Source: Antedon bifida
Taxonomy: Eukaryota > Echinodermata > Crinoidea > Comatulida > Antedonidae
DNA: 64,000 nucleotides
Direction: 5' to 3'
Assembly (NCBI GenBank): GCA_963402885.1
Contig: OY727094.1
Span: 9,054,501-9,118,500, forward strand
Below, in pieces: positions 28,101-40,100 of the stretch; positions within the stretch are counted from its first letter, which is position 1; each line of letters opens with the position of its first letter. Made by a program: the position numbers and the translations under genes. The notes beneath the pieces are model-generated. The model searched no databases and had not been told where the DNA came from. It saw nothing but the letters and a program-made list of their open reading frames with translations.

Positions 28101-31100
28101 GTATTGAAGATCACAGAAGCCGCAGGTTTCATTATTAATTATCAAAAATCAGTTCTCACCCCGTCTCAGTCCCCACTGTTTCTTGGGGCCCGTCTAGATC
28201 TCATTCGGTCCCTGGCGTTCCCATCACAAGCTCGCATAGAGAACATTTACGAAACGGAACGTCACATCTGTTTGTGACGACAATAAAACCCCATGGCCCC
28301 GCCTCTAAGGATACGATAGCCCGTTGGGTCGTTTCCGCCATCAAGTCAGCGTATGCATCTTCACGCTTGCCGCCGCCAGCTCATATGCACGAGGTGCGTG
28401 GCTCAGTGGCTTCGTGGGCGTTATTTCGGGGTGTGCCCGTTTCGGATATTTTAGCGGCGGCATGGTGGAGAGCTCAGACCACTTTTTCATCGTGCTACCT
28501 TCAGGACGTTGTCTCGTCCCAGGCGACCGTAGCGTCGGCGATTTGTCGGCCTTCTAAGTAGGGTAAGTTTGGTTTTAGTCACAATCACGCCCTCCTCCTA
28601 ATGCCGGTGCTACTCTGGCATATGTAGAGTCTATACAGGTAGGGATCTCACGAAATAGACTACCAACACCACTGTTGGTTTGTGTAAATAATAACCTAAA
28701 ATGATTTACAACTACATAAACATAATTATTATATTATTTGTTTTGTTTAATGGTAATAACATAAAGAATTTCTTGGTAAAAGTACTATACAAGGATGCAT
28801 TTAAACGCTGAACAGACTACAATATGGTTTTAGTAGTTTGGCCAATTGAAGTTGAGTTAATTAAACCTCTTTAAAATGTCAGATGTTGAGTTTATGACAA
28901 ACTGTATAATCATTTAAAAAATAATAATTTTCCAGATGTGCAAAATTCTATGATGGCAATCCAGTAGAAATTGGCAGTTCCTGTGGTCTGAAAGGTTTGT
29001 GAAATTGCATTGTTGTTTCATATTTATTTTTGGCAGTGTGCAAAGTGTACATAAATATACAAATAATGAATGTTTATGAGTTGGATGGTGCAAAAAAGCA
29101 TGTTTATAAATAGTATGGCAGGTTACTGATCACGCTAGATGCTGCACGATTTATGAGGACGAACCATTTATCACTTGTATTTGTCATTTCTGGTACACGA
29201 CTGTTTTGCTAGGCTGTGAATTGGTTGCCGAGCAGGGTGGACCGTGCTTGCCATGGTAGGCCGGGGCACACTGACGCTCTGTACGTTATATAAAATAATG
29301 CATCTACTTCAAGATAGTAGTTTAATTTCCTTCATCTCAATAAATTTAGAATTCTATTTGATCAGTGTAATTATATTATCTTTTACTTTAGAAAAAATAA
29401 TGAAAGTAGCCAATTTAATTTTATTTAATTTTACAGGTGCCTTCTGTAACACTGATGGCTATTCAAGTGTCGATTCCAAGGGAAACTGTATTTGTAAGGT
29501 AGGACTATTGACTTTGTGTAACATGTTAAAAATGTGTTTGCATGGCGTTTTACCATTGCGTACTGGTACAGCCCCTGTAGATTGATGAAGAGCCCAGTGT
29601 CTGCATTGACATAATAGGAATTGCTTTTGGTTTGTGATGACTGACGACCTAACTAGGTTAGATTGTTTGATGGGTTATCGGTTGTCGTCTGGACCTAGAA
29701 ACCATCAAAACTGTTGAGGTGGGAGAGAATAAAAATACAACAACTAACATACATGCGTTGGGCGTCGCAAATCAAAAGCTCCCTATTAGCAGGTTTCAGG
29801 ACGGTAGATGAATGAAACTAATTCACAGAATGTGACGGTTGTGTGTAAATGGAATAAACATTCCATGGTCTGTTAAGTTACCACTTCGAAATGAAAGCTT
29901 GCTACTGTCAACCTTAGAGTGGAGCATGTCATGTAAATGTACAGCATCTAGACCGAGTTGAATAGTATGGTCCAGTTTTTACTACTAGATCAAGCATTTG
30001 CTTACAAAAAACTGACCACACAATAGTACAAAAATTGTAGAAAATATTGCACAGCATGTGATACAAGATCAACAAATCAAATGCCAGGTATAATCTTATG
30101 TGTGTTAAAATATTAATTTCATACATTTTTTTTATGTAGGAAAATGTTCAAGGTAGCAGATGCAGCAATTGCAAGGCAGACACATTCTTCCTGGCTCCTA
30201 AAAACCCTCTAGGCTGTATCTCGTGTTTCTGTATGGGTGTATCTAGAGACTGTAGCAGTTCTACATTTAGCAGAGATGCTGTAAGAACTTGTTACTGTTT
30301 GAATGTTTTGTCATACTCTTTTGTTCTTTCCTTGCATAATAGCAAGATTTTGTTTTTTGAGACAGTAGACGAATGATGAACATTAAACCAACTGTAGAAA
30401 TTACTTACCATGGTCTAAACAAACCAACACTGGCTAAATAACAATTCGAATGGTGAACTTGGATAAACTCCATGAGTACATGACCTTACCCAAGACATAC
30501 CATTCCTTCAATCATAATTTGTGATAACATTTGGTAAAACTATGTCATGTGTCAAATTTACCGATGGCCTTTGGTAAAGTTACCTTTGCTACCAGTGTGA
30601 ACAAGGTTTATGTTTTCATTTTCAAAATGAAATACCCAGAAACCCCTCATTTCTAGATATCTAAGGAATGAAAAAGGGGTTTCTGGGTATTTCACTGTAA
30701 TTTACACTATCAAACTTTATGTGACAAAAAAATGTGATGGTGCCCATATATAGATATGATGATGTCATATCGCTACCATATTTGAGCACATCACACTCTT
30801 TTATTAAACTAGTTTGATAGTGTAGACTGAGCTTAAGAAACCAAATATCTCCCACAGGTGTATGTAAGCTTTGATCAAGTCGGTGAAAACTATGACATGA
30901 CACTCAGTGACCCCAGTGCAGATGATACTAATGCCAACCTTATCATACGTCCAGCTGCACGCGAGTTATCGTTCAGTTCGTTTGGTTCGTTGCCAAGAGA
31001 CACTTATTACTGGAATTTACCAGATGATTTTACGGGGAACAAAGTAAGTTTTTAAAATTAGTGTAGATAAACGTTTATTATTATTATTGTAGGGAAATGT

Positions 31101-34100
31101 TTAAAGAAGAAGGCATGGTGTTGTCTGTTCAAGCAGGAATGAATTTATCTTTAGTAATTTCTTTCCCTGGTTCAAGCCACAAAATAAGGATCTTTACTTG
31201 GGAGTCTTTAGTGTCACAGGTCATCAATCAGGGGGAGGTTTGAACTCTGTAAATTACACTGATTTTAACTTTGTTAAATATTTAATCATTTATACCACTC
31301 TTATTTAAATTGCCGGCTTCTTTTTTCAGTTGTCATCTTACGGTGGAAACCTCCGATACTCAGTTGCATTTAGTTCTGCACCAAGCAGCACACCAAATAA
31401 TGAACCAGATGTTATTCTTATTGTAAGTACTATGATAAGTATTAGATAAGTTGTTTAACAATAAACCATGTAGACTGATAGATCAAGATAGCATTAAATT
31501 AGAGCAGAAGTGGATAGTAAGTGTAACTCTTCCTTTAAAATATTATGTGGTTAAATGGCTTGCTCTGTATATTTGAGTGCCATAGCCATGAGAATTAAAA
31601 TGGTGTGGTGGTCGTAAAAAAAGAATTCCCTGTCAAAGGCTTCTGTAAAAACGTGGTCAGGTTAGAACCTTACCAACTGTATTGGTGGCTGCGACTCGGT
31701 GTTTTCATAAATACCAGAAGGCATGTTGCAAATACAGTATTAGTTGAAACAGTTGATATAATGCCAGCGTATAAAACAGAATGCTATGAGTCTATTCACA
31801 CATTTTATTAAAGGAAGTGGCCAGTAAGGGTGAATTTTTATAGATTTGGATGGGTTGATTCTGGAGGGCAACATGTTAATACTGTAATGTTTTCTATTTG
31901 AGCATTGCTATTCTATTTTTCAAATTATAAAGAATCGCTGATTTCTGGAATCTTGAAAGGCCACCGTTCCCAACATGTATAGTTATTTTGACCTGTGTCA
32001 TTTTTGCAATAGTCGTTTTATTTACAAAGAAAAGCAAAACTTTGACATTTTCATCATTTTCTTTTTAGGGTAATGGTCATCGTCTTTACCACTTCTCAAA
32101 TATCTCACTAACACCAGGCAGACTACAAAGTGTTTCAGTTCCATTCTTTGAGGTAAATACAGTGACTGTAATTAGGGCTGACTGGCTAAACCCAGGGCCC
32201 CAAAACATTAGGAGCCCCAATGCAACTACCCAGCGTCAGAACATAGAGGTATTCAAAAGATGTTATAATATCTCTGTGGTTGGAAGGCCCTTAGGAGTGC
32301 TAAACTAGGGGCCTTTGCCTCCTGTCTTACACCACTGGGTAAATATCTTATGTAGGCTGGACATATATTGACTTTCTTCCTCTCTCCTTGCCCGTTTAAT
32401 ACTAGACAATAATAAGTTTCAATCGCCAAACCCAGGATCAATTTCTTTCTATTTGGTCTTTTTGTCAAATCATAAGTTGAATAATTTTATTATTATTTTT
32501 CATTTTGCATTGACAATAAAGAGATATTTATGTAAATTTCGTTAATACAGAATGCATGGAAGAGACCCGATGGTGACCCGGTACCACGTGAGAATTTCAT
32601 GATGGCCATAACAAATCTCAACTCGATACTTATCCGTGCATCTTACGCTACAAGCATGACCGAAACTAGGTGGGTTTTGTACAAAGTAGAGAATATCTTA
32701 TTTTGCAGTTTTTGTGGTTTGAAATAATTTAGTTTTATCCACTAATTTCATCAATAATTCCCAGCATGACATCTTTTATGGCATCAATATCATTACAGTA
32801 TTTATTTTATGAATATTTTAAATAGACAACGTCATTGTCATTCATAGCATTGTATCCTCATATTAATTTTTAATCATATCTAAGAAATCTTTATCTTTTC
32901 ACTATCATCAACTTTATCATTACCATCAACTTTATCTTTTCACTATCATCAACTTTATCTTCTCACTATCATCAACTTTATCATTACCATCAACTTTATC
33001 TTCTCACTATCCTTAACTTTATCATCATCAGCTTAATCTTATCACTATCATCATCATCATCATCATCACCATCTATTGGTATCATTATCTTTATGATCTA
33101 TATAAATTATTATGAAATTCATTTGTCATCTTATCCATAACATTATCATAATCAAAAGTTTAGATCTTAATAGGCTATTGTACTAATATTATACAGTACA
33201 TAAATATGTAATGGAATGTTTTATGAGATGACATTTTATCAAATAGAATATAGAACAAATGCCTTGTTTTAATCATATATTTTATTATATTACTATTAAT
33301 TTTTAATGCATTTGTATATATTATTGGCTTAACAGTGCAAACAATAATTACATTGCAGTTACTTTCATTAAAGTTCATCATTACTGCAGTTTGTGCAGTA
33401 AATGTGAGGTTAATTCAAAATAAACTCAATTTTTTAGAATAAATAAATTTATCTTTCAAAATGTTCATATAAATTGAAAGTTCAGAATAGTATAGAGCGA
33501 ATCAAATGCCCGAGCACTTTTTACCATATCTAAAGTGTTAGCAATACCAGCATGGGTTTAAGGCTGACTCGCTCATAGTTTTGGTGGTGAAACAAGTCCT
33601 CTCGGATAAGGACTATAAACCGTAGGTCCAGTGTAAACAGTTTGCCGTGTGTACTTTAAAGAACCCAGTTCATCATTTGAGACGGGTTCACAAAATAGCC
33701 CCTGTATCAGGGGAATAGGACAAAGATTGTATTTACAATTGGTAATCCTTGTTAAAAAAATCAAGAAATACCTGGCAAAATTGTTTGATAATTTTTAAAA
33801 ACACTGACATTTTGTGATGATGCCCCACAATACTTTAAGTAACTGCAGTGCAATGATTGTTGTATGGTTCCTAACCCCTTTACTTTACCCTCTTCACTTT
33901 GGTTACCAGTGATGCTAGTGGTGAAGGGTCCGGTCTCGAATTTGATGAGGATGATGCTGGCACTACTTTAATACATGCTGAGTAGGTTCTACGTTACTCT
34001 TTTTAAATGCCTGCCTTCCTGATCTATGTGCTGCAATGGAACAATCTATTAAATGTTGTCATTTGCACATTGTTCACAATAGGGCCCAATGCAAAGGATG

Positions 34101-37100
34101 TTGAAGTGCTAGTATTATTTGACCAATCACAAATGACAGTTCAGATGATCAATTGTGTGTGATTGGTCAAAGTACATCCTTGCTGCATGCCCTATTGGGA
34201 ACCAAGCTTTATTGTGGAGAGCTATGTTGTGTTGGGAGGTGTTCTATCAGAAAGTATGTTGAGCAATGTCTGTACTGGTTCAGTGTATATTTATAATAAA
34301 CCCATGTAGTCTTGGTGAATGGTTGAAATGTCTCTGTGTTGTGGTTGTTCGAATTAGTGTGGTGGTTCATTCATTAAATCCCTGCACTGGTGGAATCTGG
34401 GGAATGAGAGCATTATTTTTAAAATGTTATGTTTAACTCATTATGATATGTGATGATTCTGGTGAAAATGTGTAGTTTTCCTATTCTCGGAGCCACCATC
34501 TCTTCAATAGTGGCTTGTCAAACTCCTCATATGTAGCAGACGTTTGTGTGGAATGTACTAATACGTAAAAGATAGATTACAATTTGATCTGTACCACACA
34601 AGTAACAACAACCAATGTGCTATGAATATCAATGCAATAATCTTTGTCTATGTCGTCTTTTATTTTGAGACTTCAGAGTTTTACTTGAGGTCGTCAATGT
34701 CAGTAATCCCTATTTGCGCTACTCCATATAATAGTTAGTTTTTTTACTTTGTTTTGTTGTATCTCTGTATATGACTATTTGAATCTGTTTTTCCGATGTG
34801 ACATGTTTTTGTGTGTGCTTTTCCTGCGTCTGCTTCACCTACACTGGACTTAGTTAGATACACTTTTCATCTTGTTTGCCGTGTTTATCATGAATTTAAA
34901 AGTGTAGTTTAGTATTTTGCACAAGCATGCCTACCTCCCCAAATCTCTACAAGTTTTTCCACAAAATTGGGTGAAAATGATATCACAAATGTGACACATT
35001 ATTCTGCATTAATCCATAACATGTCTTGTCTGCTTATGTTTGCATGTATATTTTTTTAAATATTAATAAACAATTGATTTAATTAATATTTAGTTCACAG
35101 GTAAATACAACATTAATATAATATTTTAACATTCTCTAAAAACATAATATTTGCGTGTCACACAGCTTTAACTTTGCATTATGAAAAAAACTTTGGTTAA
35201 ATAAATAATGCTACTGTTTGATTGACCTGCAATTGACCTGGTTAAAATACATTTTAAATCAGAAGGTAGGATTATTATGTAGTATTGTATCATATTATTA
35301 AACATATTTTTTATATAATATTTATTAGATTTAACTAATGTATGGGTCAAGGTCAGAAAGTGTACTTTTTTGTAAATTATCAATGAATGAAATTCTTTTT
35401 AAGCATGCATGTTATCACAACTTAAGTGTTATTCTAATCACTAAGTAGGTTATTAGATTTACCTCTATTTAAACTTGGCAACTATCATAATATTAAGGGG
35501 CATTTGTGTAAGGGTTCTACGTAATTATAGGTATGATATTCATGTCATGTCATGTCATGTTATACAGATAAGAAGCAACACTGTACCTTTAATTTTATTA
35601 CAGCATTCGTGATATTTCATTGGATGTTGCCTACAATTATGATACTGGTCGAGACCTAGCTTATGAGGTTGAACAGTGTGTATGCCCTCCAGCCTATGAG
35701 GGTCTGTCTTGTGAAGTAAGTACATTCCTAATTCTCACGCTTGTATACATGAATTAATCAATCAACCGATTTAATAATATTATTAAGGTTAATGTAGTCA
35801 TAATGTTTTTAATTTACTGGACTCAATGCACTTTTGCAGAAATAAGGATTTAGCATCAAAATTCATGCATTTGGTACCTTAGGTCAGAAATCAAGTCCTG
35901 ACAACCCCTAACCCTAATAAAAATCTGAAATATATATCCACCATCAAACACCATCCTACCACCATGTCTTTTGTACAGTACAGCTATTATTACTGCTTCG
36001 TTCCTACACGTAACCCTTTGTAGCCTATGCATGGGGCATTGTTTATGATCGCAAACGAAGTATTGTATTTTGATCACGATCCTACCCGCTCCCACACAAT
36101 ACCACGAGCGGCTTTGTTTTGCTATTCCTCTGATGGAAGGGTGTTATACATCCACATTTCTATAATAATCGGGGGTGTAGGAGGGGCAGTTGTTTTAGAT
36201 TAGTATTAAGACATTTTTATGTAGACTTTCTCGTAGTCTAATACTTTATTTTAATTTCAGCGTTGCGCACCTGGATATACTAGGACTGGAGCTGGTCTTT
36301 ACCTGGGCGTTTGCGGCCTTTGCGATTGTAGTGGGCATTCAGAAGAATGTGATCCAGAAAGTGGCATCTGTAGAGTAAGTGGTTAGGAAATGGTTCGGTA
36401 ATCTATAACCATAAATCGGCACAGTTTTAAGGATCTTCACAACCATAGTTCTGGTTGCAGAACAAGCCTTCTCGGATAAGGACTTCAAACTAGAGAGGCA
36501 GTGTTACACATCTTGATTGTGTGAACTTCAATAAAAGAACCCAGTTCATCTTTATGGTGGTAATTGTGGCTGTGTTCTGATTCATCTCAGCCTGTTGCAG
36601 ACAGACAAAAAGGCAGGAGAGGATGCAGGATTGTGAAATAGGAGGCCCAGGGCATAAAAATGACACACTGAGTATTTAAGCCAGAATTTAGTTAAATGTT
36701 GGAAATGGTACTCTCGCACATAAAATTCATGATAAATTAAACAGAACCTCTAGGTCGGAAATGACACTCTGATTAAACCTTTTCCGCCGGTAAACACATT
36801 TTAGATGCGTGTGTTCTGTGGACATCGCCAGTTGTTTGGTCATTCAAACTTTGTGTTTTGATTTGCGTTAAGTTACGTTTACAATGCAAGCATATAGAAA
36901 ACAGCATAAAGTGTGATGTCTAATTTATGGGGTGCCTTCCCAAAAAAAAAGAGCACCGTTTAATGGGAGCTGAAAAGAAATGGTGGAATCCTATAGCAGA
37001 GATGAAAGTCTGTGTTGTCATCACCTATGAAAGTCAAATCTACATTTACATTTTAATTAATTGAATGGTTGAGATTATAGTATTAATGGAATTAACCTAC

Positions 37101-40100
37101 TCGAAAAAATTCAAAATTGAATGTCAAATTTTCCAGATATTTTACAACATTTTATGAAACGTGAAAACAAGATTTTAGATTATATTTTTTAAGGTAAATG
37201 AGTAATTTTACTTTTACTCCTGTCTTGTTTATTTACATAGAATTGCAGAGACAATACAGTTGGTGCATACTGTGATCGTTGTGTCCCAGGATTCTACAGA
37301 TTAGGACCATCATACACTTGCAACCCATGCCCATGTCCGTAAGTATTATTAGAAATCAGTCAGGAGGTGTTTTTCCAAGTGATCGTAGGATTTAAACAGT
37401 ACTGGGCATGACCAACTACTCACTTATTGTATAAAGTACTGATACAGAATCTATCTGTACGATGACTGTAGTGTGGACCTGAAACATGACTTCATTGATT
37501 TAGGACTTTTTGGCTTGTTACCTACTAGACCAAACCTACTAAGTTGTTCTATAATATCGTATGCTCCAAAGGTCTGAACCATTCAAAGATTAGTGGAAGC
37601 CGCGACCTTCTGTTCATTACAAAAGCTAAATGTACAAAAAAAGTATATAATGCATAATATGAAAGTTGTGCATCAATGCCTTTGACTTTGAAAGAATCAA
37701 ATTTACTCTTACATATTAGATGTTTCCCCGATTTTTGACAAGTTTGTAAAGAATGCACTTTGTCGCTAATTATGATATGACTTTGCTTGCAATTCAAAAT
37801 CACAACTCCATGGATCTAACATACTCTTCATAACATTCTACTAGGTTCAAAAATAGAAAATTAAAAAAAAATTAGTTTATAAAAATGCTTTACAAAGGTA
37901 CTATGTCAAACTTGACCTTCTCCTTTACGTACTCTTCGGTCTAAGTGGCGTTTGAAAATGACAAAATTTGTAAATGAGAAGGTTTGGTTCTATATTGTTG
38001 GTAAAAAAACATGGCCAAATGATCTGGCCACATGGTTGAACTAAACAACAATTACTGTATTGTATTTTTTTCCTTCAAAGGTTTGGTACTTCATGTGAGG
38101 TTAATACCAACACGTTTGATGTTGTATGCACAAATTGCCCAACAGGAACCACAGGAGACGTTTGTGAAAAGTAAGTGTTTTGTAACAAAGTATTTCAAAC
38201 TATACCTCCAACCATGGTGCTATAAATGCGAGAGACTAGAGACGTCTCGGAAAGCAGATTTTGTAAAGAGATATTATGTTTCAAATTATACTGTTATGCT
38301 AATTTTTCCAAACTTTGTGCGGAGAGAGAATAGAGAAATCTGTGAGAATTTAAGTTTTGTAAGAAATAACCAGTTCAGATAATGTTGGTCTTTGTGCAGT
38401 AAAGGCTAGAAATGCCTGTGATAAGTAAAGTTGTTTTGTGTAAGAAACTAGCTAAAGTGTGTTTTGGCTTTGTACGACAAAATGACATTACAGTTCACAA
38501 TTCTCGGCTTATCACTCTTCGTCACAAATAGCATATAATACCTTTAAACTCAAACCTGCCCCCTGCACATTGGCTTCACAAAAATGTCTTGTACCTTTTT
38601 TAAGATTTCAAATGACATACAAAAGTCAGCACTGTAATTTTGTGTTCATTTTGTTTTGTAATTTATATTTAAAAGAATGAATGTTTTGTTTTCTTTTGTT
38701 AGCTGTGCACCTGGATTTACTAAAGATAATCGAGGTGAATGTGTCAGAAGTAAGTACCTAAAAATTATACCTTAAATTTATATCTCTCATAGCCCTGAAT
38801 AATGTTTTTTCTTTTTGACTGATTATACCATTTTTATTTATCTTTTTGCTTTTTTATTTTATTAGTATATTCATGGGGATCCTGCTACCCTTAGCATTCT
38901 CATTTTTTCACCAATTTGGATTTAATTTATATCTGGTCAGAAGTCTATAATCTTGTTCTCCCAGACTTTCCTTTGAATATGTTATGGATTTTTTTTTTCA
39001 TAATTGAATGTGCAGACACAGTCTAAGATAGGCAGTGGCATAATGCATTGGGCAACGGCCCCTGGTTTAACACTCCTAATGGACGTTCCAACGCTGAGTG
39101 GAATTACATTGGGCTACTGATGCTCTGGGGCCCCTTGAGCTCTATGACCATTTGGTTTAGCCAATTACGCCACTGAAGATAGGAACTAAAACACTGTTAA
39201 ATGGCACCTCATTTTACATGAGAATACTGAATTATATTATAAATTATAATTTTTTTTTAGGTGGTTCTTGTGATTGCAATCTTGATGGAAGTATCAGCAA
39301 TGATTGTCAGATTGATAGTCGAGGCGACATTCCAACATCATCTTGTCCATGCAAGGTTTGTACAGATCATTTAAATACAATATTACTTGGGAATCATGTA
39401 AACATTTAGCTGCAGCCTAAAGCTTGATTCCCACTAGAATGATATGAATAATCACAAGTTATAAATTATCTAGCGTTATGTGTATGTTCTTGAGTTTCTT
39501 GAAAAAGGATAATAATGTTCAGCACTTAGAGGTTTCACAACATTAGGCGCTATATAAATCCAGGATATTATTATTATTACCATGTTATTGGGACAGCAAA
39601 AAGTATGCTGAAATTAATCTAAATTTGGGTGTTTCTAGATTGCTGGATTAGAGGTTTTAAAGCTAATCTAGCATTTTGGCAGAGATCTAGTGAGAAATTG
39701 GATTTTTAAGGTTGTAATAAGAATAAGGTCAATACTCTTGGATCAAACACATGGATAGCTCCTATAATTATTCAGTTAGTAATCTACAAACTGAGTTTGA
39801 CCCTACTAGGTACACATTTATACACCTGGGTGGTTAGGGACATGTAAAGTGTCTTGCCTAGCAATGCAACTTTAGCAAATTTAGCAATATGATTGTTTTG
39901 TCTGCATGCAACAACTGCCAAATAATGTAAACATGCTCTATGGAATAGCTGTTTTGGTGCTTTGATAACAATAACGTTGATAGTAGTCTGGGAGTATGCA
40001 CAGTTTTGCAATATATTTCATTGATTTTATGATTTTCAAAGATGTATAATTTATGTTTTTGTTTTAAACAGCAATTTGTTACGGGTGATAAATGTGATGA

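Larger units (their letters stand above)
25974..28661 (+). mobile_element. DIRS-like tyrosine-recombinase retrotransposon, internally deleted, intron 16
   Basis: A 2,688-base element bounded by perfect 46-bp inverted repeats (25974-26019 and 28616-28661), with no target-site duplication. Both traits fit integration by a tyrosine recombinase. Inside are a Cys-rich gag-like region, a reverse transcriptase and the C-terminal end of a tyrosine recombinase. RNase H and the N-terminal part of the recombinase are missing at a junction near 28250. Its GC content is clearly higher than the surrounding intron. Same orientation as the host gene. Confidence 0.88.
25829..28935 (+). other. Intron 16, host of the DIRS-like element
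   Basis: 3.1 kb, of which 2.7 kb is the DIRS-like insertion. Without it the intron would be about 420 bases, like its neighbours. Confidence 0.85.
32670..33909 (+). other. Intron 23, before the cassette exon
   Basis: Holds the ATC-rich minisatellite and a SINE-like repeat at 33567-33745. The rest is AT-rich with no recognisable exon. Confidence 0.65.

Noticed and set aside
27497-28138. 213-codon plus-strand frame inside the RT region
   Set aside because: Overlaps the RT frame, which has the catalytic motifs; this one shows none.
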